Source of the DNA: Verrucomicrobiales bacterium
GTDB taxonomy: Bacteria > Verrucomicrobiota > Verrucomicrobiia > Limisphaerales > CAIMTB01
Assembly: GCA_016795425.1 (NCBI GenBank)
Contig: JAEUHG010000273.1
Location: forward strand, 30,712-94,711
Length of the DNA: 64,000 nt
Direction: 5' to 3'
The translations under genes were made by a program, and so were the position numbers. Under the pieces are notes generated by a model. That model did not search any database, was not told the DNA's origin, and saw only the letters and a program-made list of their open reading frames with translations. Within the stretch, counting starts at the first letter, position 1; each line of letters opens with the position of its first letter. Shown in pieces: positions 8,226 to 18,900 of this stretch.

Positions 8226-10316
8226 ATGTCCAAGGCATCCAGTCACAGCCGGTTCGCCCATTTGAATCATTCGCTGCTGGCGGCTCTCCTCGTTTCTACT
8301 GCGTGGCCGCAAACCGGCTCGGCCGATGCCCTGGATCATTGGCATTGGCGCAATCCGCTTCCCAACAGTGTCGGTCTCAAAGGAATCGCCTTCGGCAATT
8401 CCCGTTTTGTTGGCGTCGGCGACGGCGGCTGGATCCTCTCGTCAACCAACCAACAGAATTGGACCACAACCCATGTCGACCCTCCGATGACCTTCAACAA
8501 TGTCATCGCGAACGAGAACGGTTTCCTTGCCTTCGGCTATTGGGAGACCAACGGCGTCATCCTGAAATCGCCCGACGGCTCCTCATGGACGTCCCAGACT
8601 GCCCCGGAAGCGGCTTGGATGGCGGACGCGGTCTTCGCCCGCAACCAATTCATCGGGGTTGGCTCCGTGCAAACCTCGAACGGCGGCCCCTCCCTCGCGA
8701 CCTCCCCCGACGGCCTGCACTGGACCACTCTCGATCTCTCCGCCTTCCCGGATCTGAACCTGAATGGCATCGCCTATGGCGACGGCCGGTGGGTTGCGGT
8801 CGGCGATCGCGGCCTGATTCTTACGTCGACCGATGGCGAGAACTGGAACGTCTCCGAGTCTGGCGCCGTCGAGGATCTCCAAGATATCGTCTACGGCCAC
8901 GGCCAGTTCGTGGCAGTCGGCTTCCTGTCTGGGACCAGTACCGTCCTGGATTCGCCGGATGGCGTCGAATGGACGACCCGCCTGTCCCGAATCGATGGAT
9001 CACCCACTTCGCCGGACCGACTCGACCTCGATCAGGTGGCTCGAGGCGACACCGGATTCGTGGCCATGGGCTCCGGATCAACCGCCCTGTTCTCGCCGGA
9101 CGGCCAGATTTGGACGGAACATACGTTGGGCCAGGTCCTTCTCTACGGCGGGGTTGCCTACGGCAACGGGCAATGGGTTGCCGGCGGACGGGCGCTGATG
9201 CCGACGACCTCCTTCACGACCGCACTTTTCACTTCGGTCGACGGCCGCGAATGGACGGATCACACGGGTGGCGTTTCGAGCGTGACCCAAAATGGGATCG
9301 CCTTTGGAAATGACGTCTATGTGACGGTTGGGACCGGTGGCCGCATCGCGCGGTCGACCAATGGCATCGATTGGTCGTTGACCGAGTCCTTGGGAACGTC
9401 GACCGACCTCGCCCGCGTGATCCACACGGGAAGCCGGTTTCTCGCTTTGGGCAGCCAAGGGAACAACGCCCTGCTCCTGGTTTCCGAGGATGGGCGGCAG
9501 TGGACCAACCGCACTCCGGTGGTGAGTGGGAGACTCTTGGGGGCCGCTTTCGGCAATGGGCAAAGCATCGTCGTCAGCGGTGGGAGAGTGTTGTGGTCGA
9601 CGAACGGCGAGGATTGGGCTCTTTCCACCTCCACTTCGGCCTCCAATCTATTTGACGTGGTGTTCGACGGTCGACAGTTCGTGGCCGCCGGACAAAACGG
9701 GACGATCCAGACTTCCCACAATGGCGTGGATTGGGTGACTCGTCCCGGTTCAACCAACGCTTCTCTGCGCGGCATCGCCTTTGGCGGGTCCACCTATGTT
9801 GCCGTGGGAACTCGTGTGATAGTCGTCTCCACCAACGCGGTGGATTGGGTCACCCGTCACACCGGAGAGTTCGCCTTGCAGTCGGTCGCCTATGGCGGCG
9901 GATGGTTCGTGGCGGCCGGGAGTGGTTTCGGGCCTTTCCCTTTCGACGTCGTGCTCACGTCATCGGACGGGCGGCAATGGACGAAACGGTACTTGGGCGG
10001 GATGTTGTTTCCCCGGTGCCTGGCGTTTGATGGGCGGTCGTTCCTGCTGGGCGGCACAAGAGGAGCCATCCTTCAATCCGATCCGATCGCCTCCCGCGCT
10101 CCTTCATCCCTTATCCTGCGATGGACCCAAGGAATGGAGCTGTTCCTGACCGGTGACGCCGGCCAGACGTACGCGATCGAGTCCACGGAGAACCTCGGGT
10201 CCGGCCAATTCTGGACCCCGGTAGCAACGGTTCGGGCCGAGTCCGTCCCGGTTCGAATCAACTCGCTCCCCACAGGCGCCCCCCATCAGTTCTATCGCGC
10301 CCGCTCGGAGCCATAA
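8226..10316 (+). CDS. secreted 14-repeat beta-propeller protein
   Basis: The open frame extends upstream to 7638, but that part overlaps the FGE gene and lacks coding character. ATG 8226 gives a 696-aa protein with a signal peptide (LLAALLVSTAWPQTGSA). It contains about fourteen ~45-aa repeats of the pattern GIAFGNSRFVGVG...SSTNQQNW, resembling BNR/YCF48-type propeller blades. Fourteen blades would fit two seven-bladed propellers. The C-terminus (LFLTGDAGQTYAIESTENL, HQFYRAR) is the verrucomicrobial secretion-associated module. No enzyme motif is visible. It is probably a surface or periplasmic binding protein of unknown ligand. Confidence 0.78.
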   Translation: MSKASSHSRFAHLNHSLLAALLVSTAWPQTGSADALDHWHWRNPLPNSVGLKGIAFGNSRFVGVGDGGWILSSTNQQNWTTTHVDPPMTFNNVIANENGFLAFGYWETNGVILKSPDGSSWTSQTAPEAAWMADAVFARNQFIGVGSVQTSNGGPSLATSPDGLHWTTLDLSAFPDLNLNGIAYGDGRWVAVGDRGLILTSTDGENWNVSESGAVEDLQDIVYGHGQFVAVGFLSGTSTVLDSPDGVEWTTRLSRIDGSPTSPDRLDLDQVARGDTGFVAMGSGSTALFSPDGQIWTEHTLGQVLLYGGVAYGNGQWVAGGRALMPTTSFTTALFTSVDGREWTDHTGGVSSVTQNGIAFGNDVYVTVGTGGRIARSTNGIDWSLTESLGTSTDLARVIHTGSRFLALGSQGNNALLLVSEDGRQWTNRTPVVSGRLLGAAFGNGQSIVVSGGRVLWSTNGEDWALSTSTSASNLFDVVFDGRQFVAAGQNGTIQTSHNGVDWVTRPGSTNASLRGIAFGGSTYVAVGTRVIVVSTNAVDWVTRHTGEFALQSVAYGGGWFVAAGSGFGPFPFDVVLTSSDGRQWTKRYLGGMLFPRCLAFDGRSFLLGGTRGAILQSDPIASRAPSSLILRWTQGMELFLTGDAGQTYAIESTENLGSGQFWTPVATVRAESVPVRINSLPTGAPHQFYRARSEP

Positions 10317-10394
10317 CGACGGAGATCGTGGGCGGATTGTCATAATTGTCGTCCTCTGGCCGGCCGCCGGTATAGGGTTCTACCCATCCGTTCC

Positions 10395-11792
10395 ATGAGC
10401 ATCCACCCGCCCGAGGGACCCGGCGACGAGGCCCCTAGCTGCATTTCATCGTCTTGGCTTCGAGGGTTGCCGCCTGGCCGAAGCCCATCGCGGATCCGTT
10501 GCGCCGCGGTTGGGATGCTGTTGCTGATGTCGCTCGCCCACCTGATACCGGTCCACGCACAACCGCTGCCGTTTGGGGTTTATCCCTGCCTTACCAATGA
10601 CATCCCGTCGGGTTACGGAAGCTTCGTGTTCATCAAGAGCACTTCGTACCTGCAGAATTCGTTGGGAGCCGTTGCGGAGGTCGATGGAGGCTCACGGGCG
10701 CTGATCGAACTCATCTCGCCGGTCGATCCCTCGATCACCAATGCCGTTGTCAACGGCCCTGGCGACATTCGGCTCCCTTTGTCGACGGTGGAGTCTGGAA
10801 GCCGCACGCTCTCCTGGTCCGCGACCTTTCCTTCCGAAACGGCGTTGGATGTGGCGCTACCGGCTGGCGCGTGGAACACGCGCATCGCCGTTCATTCGAC
10901 TCCCTTTGGCAGCTTTGTCGGTTTCTTCCCATTTGCACCGACGGCGGATGCGCCTCCCGTTCCGCGCTTCGCAAATAGCGAAACCATTGGGCTCACCGAT
11001 CCGAATACGAACCATGTGGTGTCGTGGGACCCGTGGCCGGGCTTGGCTGTGGAGGACCGCATTCACTTCGAAGTCATCGACGCCCGAGGCGACATCGTTT
11101 TCTCGGCATCGACGGATTGCAGCGGCAGCGCCCGGCTGACGCCGGGGGCCACCTCCGTTGAGATTCCCGGCGGAACACTCAAAGGCCAGGCGCGCTACAC
11201 CTTTTACCTCACGTTTGGAGGAGCCCTTTTCGCCAGCCAGGACCGGAGCGCCCAACTCGTGGAACGCGGCTACCAGGCACGAACCACCCGACTCAACGTG
11301 ACCACGGGTGGCCCGGCGGCCAACGATGCCACGCTGACGGATCCCCGTTACACCGCCGCCGGAGACGCCATTATCTTCCGGCTCACCGGCGAGCCACGGA
11401 CGGTCTACCATATTCAGTGGTCGACCAACCTGACTTCCTGGAATTTCCAGAACGCCATCACCCTTCCCGCTTCGGGTTTGGCCGACGTCCGACTCCCCCT
11501 CGATAATGATGGAACCGTGCGGCTGTGGCGTGCCACCCGGCCCAGTTCTTCGGACGAAGGCAGCGCCGCAACCTTAACCATCGAACCGGCGACCCGCGAC
11601 CGCATGCTCATCACGATTCAGGGCACGCCCGGCATCGTTTACCGGCTGGAATCGACCACTAATTTCGTCACCTGGAACCGCCTGCCCTTTGGTCTGAATG
11701 TGTCGCCAGCCACCGGCCGCGCCGTCTTCGCGGTCCTTTACAGCCGCGGTCCCGGCATCAACGCGTACCGCGTGGTCAGCGCCACCCCTTGA
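10395..11792 (+). CDS. secreted protein with two C-terminal verrucomicrobial Ig-like modules
   Basis: A 465-aa protein of unknown function. A long N-terminal region precedes a strong hydrophobic segment (AAVGMLLLMSLAHLIPVHA), consistent with Sec export; a later start may be the true one. The middle is beta-rich with no recognised enzyme motif. Two copies of the module YHIQWSTNLTSW / YRLESTTNFVTW end the protein near residues 335 and 415. It lies 78 bp after the propeller gene on the same strand, so co-expression is plausible. Confidence 0.65.
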   Translation: MSIHPPEGPGDEAPSCISSSWLRGLPPGRSPSRIRCAAVGMLLLMSLAHLIPVHAQPLPFGVYPCLTNDIPSGYGSFVFIKSTSYLQNSLGAVAEVDGGSRALIELISPVDPSITNAVVNGPGDIRLPLSTVESGSRTLSWSATFPSETALDVALPAGAWNTRIAVHSTPFGSFVGFFPFAPTADAPPVPRFANSETIGLTDPNTNHVVSWDPWPGLAVEDRIHFEVIDARGDIVFSASTDCSGSARLTPGATSVEIPGGTLKGQARYTFYLTFGGALFASQDRSAQLVERGYQARTTRLNVTTGGPAANDATLTDPRYTAAGDAIIFRLTGEPRTVYHIQWSTNLTSWNFQNAITLPASGLADVRLPLDNDGTVRLWRATRPSSSDEGSAATLTIEPATRDRMLITIQGTPGIVYRLESTTNFVTWNRLPFGLNVSPATGRAVFAVLYSRGPGINAYRVVSATP

Positions 11793-11945
11793 AGCCAATT
11801 TAACCCGCGTGGCTCACCGGCTGGGGCATCGCCGCGGTTTCGCGGCCATGCGCACCGTGGGACGGCGGTCCGATGCCGGTTCAAAAATTGGGACCCACGC
11901 GGAGAAGAGCGGCTCCGACCGCATCCCGAAGTCAGGATTCCGACG

Positions 11946-12371
11946 TCAAGGCGTCTCCATGGCCCCGGAGACACCCAGGCCGCCGTCCACCAAACCCCTG
12001 CCGGTCGGACGCTGCCCCTTTGCGGGAAGGTCCAGGAAGAACTTGGCGATGGCGACCTGACCACGGTCTCGTGCGAGGTCGAGGGGGGATTTCCCGTTCA
12101 GACCCGCAGCCTGAGTATCTGCGCCTCCGGCGACGAGGGCCTTCACGATGGGCAGATTTCCTCTCAGGGAGGCCAGATGCAGGGCGGTCCAGCCGTTGGT
12201 GTCTTTTGCATTGAGATCCGAGCGCGCCTCGATGTGTTGCTGAACCAACCTCAGATCATCCCGCAAAACGGCTTGGTGCAGGGACGTTCTGGGCGGCTCG
12301 GGCCGACAGGCCAACAGCAGCCATCCGCAACAGGCGAGCAGGACCACGTTCCCAACACTTCGAGTTCGCAT
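11946..12371 (-). CDS. ankyrin-repeat lipoprotein
   Basis: A 141-aa protein with a short charged N-terminus, a hydrophobic stretch and a lipobox (LLLAC at ~18-22), so it should be lipidated and anchored. Residues ~30-115 hold three ankyrin repeats (TSLHQAVLRDDLRLVQQHI, GWTALHLASLRGNLPIVKAL, KSPLDLARDRGQVAIAKFF). It starts 64 bp after the stop of the deoxyribosyltransferase-like/DUF4071 gene on the same strand and may be the last gene of the CHAT operon. If so, it could be a binding partner at the membrane; this is inference from position only. Confidence 0.75.
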   Translation of the reverse strand: MRTRSVGNVVLLACCGWLLLACRPEPPRTSLHQAVLRDDLRLVQQHIEARSDLNAKDTNGWTALHLASLRGNLPIVKALVAGGADTQAAGLNGKSPLDLARDRGQVAIAKFFLDLPAKGQRPTGRGLVDGGLGVSGAMETP

Positions 12372-12435
12372 GCCTTACCCTTACTCCTCCGCTGGACACC
12401 GGCCAACGTCCTTCCTGCGGCACAGGCGTTGATGG

Positions 12436-13908
12436 TTACGTCTTGGGTCCGACTGCGGAGGGAGACAACGCCTTCCATTCGGCATGGACCTGGCGCAACC
12501 GCGCTCCCTGGAACTGCTGCGACTCGCGCATCCACTGCGGCACATTCAACTCTCCCAGCTTCTTGGACCATTGGGCCATGGCCTGGTCGTCCCCCAAACC
12601 CAACGCGGCCTCCCACATCGTCGCCAACATCCAGAATTTGGTTTCGTCGCCAATGTCTTCTTCGAGCCGAGGGGTGACATACCGAATGACGTCCTTACGC
12701 ACTTTCCGTGCCGTCACCGAATCGGCGATGGCTTCGTCGAAGTGCCCGACTTTGGCGGATTCCACGGCACGCACGTCGAGCAGATAGGCGAGATTGATGC
12801 CGTTGTAGTAGTCCTGCCGCAGCATGAATCCGCGTTGGTAGGCGGAGATGCTTTGGTCGAGGCAATCGGGCAGTTTCTGAAGGTCCCAAAGTCTCTTGTG
12901 CACGGCTCCCCAGAGTCCGAGCGTCTCGGGATCATTGGTGGTGTCGGGAGAGAGCCGGATCAGGATGGCGTGGGCATCCCGCAAGGCCTGTTCGGGATTG
13001 GGCTGCTTTGATTTGAACGTCGCGAGGGCCAACTGCTGGAGCACGTGCGGGTCCTGTGGATTCACCTTGAGCAACTCCTCCAGGACGACACGGGCTTCCG
13101 CAAAATCGCTGGCTTTGATGGCGGCGCGTGCACGCTCCATCAATGTTTTGGCCGATTCCTTGGGGACATCAGCCGCCTCGACTGGCGCCGTCGGCATCGA
13201 ACGTTCCGCCGGTGCGCGCAATCCTCGGGATGGGCTCGGCATGGGGAGGCTGCCCGCCTCGGAGGTGACGCTCAAACCATCGACCGAACCACCGAGACCA
13301 CGGGTGACGCGCCGCCTGGGCGAAGGACCCTGGGGCAACGAAACCGTCGCGGCCAAGCCCGATGGCGAGGTGGCCGGGGCCGGGCTCGGCGCTGCCGGCG
13401 CCTCGGGAGCGACCGACTCGCTGGGAGGCCGCAGCGGCAACATCGAGTACACCGGGCTGTCCACGCGACCCTCCTTCAGAATCTCGCGGATGGCCTTGGT
13501 CAGATCCGTCGCGAAACGTTTGGCCTCCTGGACCCCAACATCCTCGCCCAGGTGCTTGTAGCGCCGGATGACGATGTGGTTCACATCGAACGGGCTCTTA
13601 AACTCCGATTCCGCGACGACAATCGTGGCCCGTGGACGAAGCCCGTATCGCACCCCCAATTCGAACGCGGCGTTCACGTTGTACGTCGAGAGATCCGCGA
13701 TCACGAGGTCCGCGCGCAGCAGTTGCTCGTACATCGGGATATCGATGGTGCCGCTATGGATGATCTCATCGGCGCGGACGCATTCCAGGCCGGCGGCTTC
13801 AACGGCCTGTTTGATGACGCCATAGGAGGCGTCGAGATTGATCATCCGTCCGTTTGCCAGGTCGGTCTTCGTTCCGAATCCCTGGACCACGAAGCATTTC
13901 TTTTTCAT
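12436..13908 (-). CDS. nucleoside deoxyribosyltransferase/TIR-like domain plus DUF4071 TPR protein
   Basis: A 490-aa cytoplasmic protein. Residues 1-150 form a Rossmann-like domain related to nucleoside 2-deoxyribosyltransferases and TIR-like sensors: FVVQGFG at the start, RADLVIADLSTYN (66-78) and AFELGVRYGL with Glu83 in the expected catalytic position. Residues ~160-250 are a Pro/Ser/Ala-rich linker. Residues ~255-475 are TPR helices with the YQRGFMLRQDYYNGINLAYL stretch typical of DUF4071, the region shared with the central part of metazoan ASK (MAP3K5-type) kinases. It is third in a minus-strand operon, 61 bp after its longer paralogue. Activity is untested; NAD or nucleotide cleavage or binding is inference. 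Confidence 0.75.
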   Translation of the reverse strand: MKKKCFVVQGFGTKTDLANGRMINLDASYGVIKQAVEAAGLECVRADEIIHSGTIDIPMYEQLLRADLVIADLSTYNVNAAFELGVRYGLRPRATIVVAESEFKSPFDVNHIVIRRYKHLGEDVGVQEAKRFATDLTKAIREILKEGRVDSPVYSMLPLRPPSESVAPEAPAAPSPAPATSPSGLAATVSLPQGPSPRRRVTRGLGGSVDGLSVTSEAGSLPMPSPSRGLRAPAERSMPTAPVEAADVPKESAKTLMERARAAIKASDFAEARVVLEELLKVNPQDPHVLQQLALATFKSKQPNPEQALRDAHAILIRLSPDTTNDPETLGLWGAVHKRLWDLQKLPDCLDQSISAYQRGFMLRQDYYNGINLAYLLDVRAVESAKVGHFDEAIADSVTARKVRKDVIRYVTPRLEEDIGDETKFWMLATMWEAALGLGDDQAMAQWSKKLGELNVPQWMRESQQFQGARLRQVHAEWKALSPSAVGPKT

Positions 13909-13969
13909 TGCTGAAAGCCGGGGGAATAAGTTTCGCGTGGAGGCTGAACGGTTCGATCCTGGTGCCCAT

Positions 13970-15961
13970 TCACCACGCTTTGCGAGTGTCGATCCAGGCC
14001 ACCCAGCCCGAGCGTCGTTTCACCTCGTGGACCATGTGTGCGGTGCCGCCCGGTCCATCGCCGCCACTGCCATTCCAAAGGCAGACAAAACGAAGCTTGG
14101 ACACGCCCTGGCACAACGCCGTATGCAGCAGCCAGAGGTTGCAGCGTTCATAGGCATAGCCTTCTTCAGTCCCTTGCGGTGGTTCGCCCAAATCCACCGG
14201 CGCCACGCGGACCGGCTCCTTCAGAATGGATCTGGCCGCCCGGTAACGGTCGCGCCACGACTCACCACCGCAGGCCACCGATCGTTCGACGAATTCCTCC
14301 TCGGGAAACGGGAGCATCCATTGGACGCGAACGCCACGCGCCTGGCAGGCCTCCGTGAACAGCAAATCGCCACCACAGGCTGCCTGTGCAAGGGCCAGGT
14401 CCTCCGATCCCGCCTCCAACTGGTCCAAGACCTCGGCGATCTTCGCCGCTGCAATCGGCTCCTTGTCTGGCGGGAACCTGGGAGCCGGTCGATCCGGGTC
14501 ATCGATCATGTGCCCGCTGAAAAGAAGGACATACCGTGGTGGCAGCGCTTCGGCCGGGCGTTTCCAATCCTCGATGGCACGGTCCAGCACAGCCAACGCC
14601 GCCTCCACCTGGTCAGGCCGCAACCCGAGAACCTTCAGGAGTTGCAACTGGGATTTGCAGGATTCCACTGCGAAACGCTCTTTCCCGCTCTTTGCCACGG
14701 CCTCCAGATACGCCCGACTGACTCCCTCCACCGTGCCACCCAGGACTTCCAGGTCGGCGAGAGTCGAGCAGGCCCAGAACGCCTGGGCTTCGTCCGGTTC
14801 GTTGAGGGCGGCGTACCGCACCGCACCTGCCATGAGCTCCGCCTCGGACTGGTATCGCGAGTCTTGGGTCAGATGCCGGTACAGGTGCATCAGGGTGATG
14901 GCGTTCCTCCCGGAAGAGTAGTGTCCAGGATTTCGACGAAACCCATTCTCATAGCCGTCGATGGCCGCGCGAAGCAGGGCCTCCTCGTACCCGGCATCCT
15001 CACGCAATTGCTCCGCGGTGCGACCCGCCCGCCGCCATGCCTCGATCCAAGCGTCCTTGTCGACCCGTCCCAGCAAAGCCCAGGTCTCGGAATCATCGGG
15101 GTGTTCCTCGAGGATGGCGCGATAATGCGCGCGTGCCCGATCCAAGGAAAACCCTTCAACTCCCCGGAGCGCGAGCCGTTGCAGGCAAATCCCGATGTCA
15201 CGTCGCGCCCCGAGATTGGCGGGATCAATGGCGACGCAACGCTCCAAGGATTCGAGAGCCAGGTCGAATTGGCCGGACTTGAGGAGGGCGGCCCCGGCTT
15301 CGGACCAGGCTTCGGCCCGAAACGCAGCCACGGGGGCTTCCTCCGCCAGAACCAGAATGTCGCCGATGCGCCTCGATTGCCGTGCCTGCTTCACCCGGGT
15401 CAACCAGGTGTCGTGCTGGGCCCAGAACTCACGCGCACCCTCAACTCGCAGGGTATTCCAATCCGGTTCCCGATAGTTCGGGAGCAGGGCGTAGACTGGG
15501 CTCAAGGTACGGCCACGCCAGGATTCCATCGTGGCTTTGGCCATGATGGAGAGCTTGCGCTGGTCGGACTCCATGGTCGCGGCATCCGGGGCGCCATCGC
15601 GCAGGTTGTATCGGAGCTTCCGATCCGTATAGGCGTCGAATGCGGTTCGTTTCTCACCCGATACCAAGACCACCCCTCGCGAGCGCAACGCGTGGCGAAT
15701 CCCGAGCTCGTACCAGACCGAAGGATGTTGGATCGTGATATCGGCGACGACGAGGTCCGCCACCAACAATTCCTGGAACAAGTCGTGCCGAATCGCCCCC
15801 GCCTTGGTCTCTGCCTCCGCGCGGACCACCTCGAAACCCGCAGCCAACAATCCCGGCCGGATATAATCGTCGTAGATTCGGTCGAAATGGATGAGATGGC
15901 CCTCGGCGTCCGGTTGGGAACCGCCGGGCATCAATACGAAGGCATGAGGCTTGATGCTCAC
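13970..15961 (-). CDS. deoxyribosyltransferase-like / DUF4071 TPR / SLOG-like sensor protein
   Basis: A 663-aa cytoplasmic protein. Residues 1-160 repeat the NDT/TIR-like fold (FVLMPGG at 8-14, VADLVVADITIQHPSVWYELG with Glu85). Residues ~175-470 are TPR helices of the DUF4071 type. Residues ~475-660 form a third, Rossmann-like domain with LLFSGHMID (479-487), ACGGDLLFTEAC (528-539) and GDGPGGTAHM (634-643). Its glycine-rich loops suggest nucleotide binding, like SLOG-type sensors, by inspection only. The GTG start overlaps the stop of the giant upstream gene by four bases (GTGA), implying translational coupling. It is likely a signal-sensing partner of the CHAT protein. Confidence 0.78.
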   Translation of the reverse strand: MSIKPHAFVLMPGGSQPDAEGHLIHFDRIYDDYIRPGLLAAGFEVVRAEAETKAGAIRHDLFQELLVADLVVADITIQHPSVWYELGIRHALRSRGVVLVSGEKRTAFDAYTDRKLRYNLRDGAPDAATMESDQRKLSIMAKATMESWRGRTLSPVYALLPNYREPDWNTLRVEGAREFWAQHDTWLTRVKQARQSRRIGDILVLAEEAPVAAFRAEAWSEAGAALLKSGQFDLALESLERCVAIDPANLGARRDIGICLQRLALRGVEGFSLDRARAHYRAILEEHPDDSETWALLGRVDKDAWIEAWRRAGRTAEQLREDAGYEEALLRAAIDGYENGFRRNPGHYSSGRNAITLMHLYRHLTQDSRYQSEAELMAGAVRYAALNEPDEAQAFWACSTLADLEVLGGTVEGVSRAYLEAVAKSGKERFAVESCKSQLQLLKVLGLRPDQVEAALAVLDRAIEDWKRPAEALPPRYVLLFSGHMIDDPDRPAPRFPPDKEPIAAAKIAEVLDQLEAGSEDLALAQAACGGDLLFTEACQARGVRVQWMLPFPEEEFVERSVACGGESWRDRYRAARSILKEPVRVAPVDLGEPPQGTEEGYAYERCNLWLLHTALCQGVSKLRFVCLWNGSGGDGPGGTAHMVHEVKRRSGWVAWIDTRKAW

Positions 15962-18900
15962 GGGGATTTGCGATTCCTGCGCCTGCCGGTCGGGGCCTTC
16001 GATTTCGACGTGCGAACGGCGATCCTGCGCCTCGGAGTGGCTCTCTCCGCCTGAGTCGGCGGCGTCTGCCCATCGCTGGGAGCCTCGGCCCCAAGTGCGG
16101 CTGCAATTTCCTGCAGCCCCCGGATATCCGCCTTGGGCAAACCGAAGGCCTGCGCGAATCCCACGAGGAGCGTCAACTGGCCGACCACCGAGTTGAATTG
16201 GCGTTCGCTGGAGGGCACTGCCGCAGCCGCGGTTCGGTAAGCCCGAATCAGGTCGGTCGTGTGCGCCGAAACCTGGCGATTCAACAAGGCCAATGCGAGC
16301 TCCGCGTCGGCTGGCATGACGGCATCAAAGAAATCACCCGACACGGAGAAAGCCTGGGTCGCCAACTCGCTGGCCTTGGCCAGCACGATGCGGATCTTCT
16401 CCAGCGTGTCGGAGGGCCTGATCCCGATCAGGGCATCGAGTTGGACCCGATTGATGGCGGGATAGGAGCGAAGCGTGTTGGTTTCCAGTCGACCTTCAGC
16501 GACCGCGTAGGCATTGCGTGCACGTTGGAGCCACTCGTGGGCGCGTTCGGCCTCCTTCTTCTGAACCAGCAACCAGGCTTTGCGTTTGTTGGCGCTGCCG
16601 TAAATCGACCACCGTTCAGAATTCGCCGGTCCGAAGTCATCACCCCAGGAGCGCGTGGACGGAATTCTGAGCAATCCCTCGAGTCGGGACAGGGCGCGGT
16701 CGACCAGCGCGAGATCGCGATTCCGCTCGCCTTCCTTCGCCTCCAGGTTCGCCAATTGCTCGATGACTTGGATGGAAAGCTCACCCCGGGAACTCTCGGC
16801 ACTGAGAGCCGCCTCATAGGCCGTTCGCGCCTTCGCGAACTCTCGAACCTCCCCGTAGAAACGTCCCAGGGCCGCCTGGACTTCGGCCTGCGCCAGCAAG
16901 TGGACGGGCGCGGTCTCCAAGATCTGCTTTACCATCTCCTTGTTGGCCTCGATGCCTCGCACGTCCTGACTCGACGGTTTTCGATTGCCGCCACGGACGC
17001 CGGCTCCGACGTGGGCCGTGAGGGCGTCAATGCGCGCGCAGATTTCGAGCGGCGACACCCAAAGGCTGTTGCTCCGGCCGCTCTCCTGACCAGCCACCGA
17101 ACTGAGTTTGAAAGCGGGATCGCCATAGGCCTGGTAGGCGCCCCAGGTATTGCAGGTCCGACGATCCTGCCAGACCTGCCGTCGGGCCCTTGTTACGGCC
17201 TCGCCGAAAGCCTCGCCCTCGCGAAGCATCGATTGGTAGAACGTCCCTGCGAACAACGCTGCCGCGCCATCGTCAACCTCCCAACCCGCGGCAATCACGC
17301 ATCGGACCCCCATATCGATCAACTCGCGCGCAATGCTTCCGGCCAACCGGTTGGTACCCTTGGGTTGCCCGTCCGACCTGCCCAGATGGCAGCAGTTCAG
17401 GAACACCAATTCGGGAACGACTTCCATCTGGCCTATCTCGGCGGCCGACAACACCAAGCCGTCCGAAAGCACGACACCGCTCCGGCGCAGCCCATCCCGC
17501 CCAAGCACCTCGAACAGTCCGTGGGCGGCGATATGCAGGATCCGGTACGACCGCCGGAACACCGCTGCCATGACGGAACGGGCGTCAATGTTCTGCCCGA
17601 TCTTGGCAGTGACTTGGTATCCCCCTTCAACCAATGCCGCGCGTACCACCTCGGCCTCCTCTTCGGCGCCGCCCAGTGGGGAAAGTCCTTCGGGCGAACG
17701 CGGATCCCGAATGGCGAACACTCGTCCGATGCCGGCAGTGGAGGGATTCCCAATCACGAGCGCTGCCTTTTCCGCGGTGCCACGAACATGGGCTCGAAAC
17801 CGCGTGGTGACGAACTGTCGCACCATCCGGGTCTTCACCACCATCGGCTCATCGTCGGCGACCAACATTTCCCAGGGGAAAGCCGAAGTGGCGGCATCCA
17901 CCACCAGCACCATGCGCTCCGCGTGACGCGCCATTTCTTTGAAGTCCAGAGGAACCATCAGCTGAAAGAACATCCGCGAAAGGTCCTCGTCGTAGACGGC
18001 GGAAGTGATCGTGCTGTCGATGAGTTGCTCGATGAGCTGGGGTTGGCGCTGCCGGACCACGCTTTCGGCCCTGGCACGTTCGGTCAGATACAGATAGCGC
18101 AGGCGTTCGGCGATGCGGGGCGGCGGAGTCAGCGGCGGTGCCTCCTGGCTGTTCGAGGGACCGCCTCCGCTGCCTTCGGGACTCTTCTTGCACGCACAGT
18201 CCTGCTTCGGCTGCAGGTTTTGCAGAACCTCCAGAGGCATGGGTGAAACCCGCCGCACCTCGTAGCACTCGGGGGGGCACTCGATCCCGGATTGATCCGC
18301 ATCGGTGACCAGCAATCGCGGCCAGTAACCGGCACCCCCGCCGGCATCCAAGAGACGGCGGCGCGCACCCGAAGTCTCCCGGAGCAACGCATCGATCTCG
18401 ACCGACACCTTCTCGACCTCCAGTTCGCGCTTCAATCGGTCCGGAAGCCGGCACAAGGCATGGACGGCATTGATCGCGGTCTCGAGGTAGAGTTCGGTGA
18501 AGTTGAGGCGCGTGACTTGAAGGGCGTCGTCTCCCATGGCGTCGGCAAAATGCCGATTCGCCGCCATCACTCCCCTCACGATGGCACTGATCGAGTCGTC
18601 GATGGATATATTCGTCGTCGAATTATAGCCCACCAGCAAAGGAGCCAAGGCCAGTCCCCGATCCCCTCCGACGATCCCCCCGGTGAGCCGTTCGCGAACG
18701 GCGATGAGGAACCGCAGGACGCCGGCCCGGACGGTCTCCATCAAGCCCGGGGCGCCGAGCTTCCCGTATTCACCCAAGCCGATCACCACGGCGCCACGCC
18801 GACGCTCCGGGAACGCCTCGAACTCCGCCGGAAGCAGAACCACGGTCGAGGTTCCGATCTCCGAGGCGTAGAATCCCAATCGTTCCCGCTGGCGCAGGCC

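Noticed and set aside
13838..18246. Long plus-strand frames (738 and 682 codons) across the CHAT operon
   Set aside because: Both are opposite genes with clear domain motifs and show none of their own.
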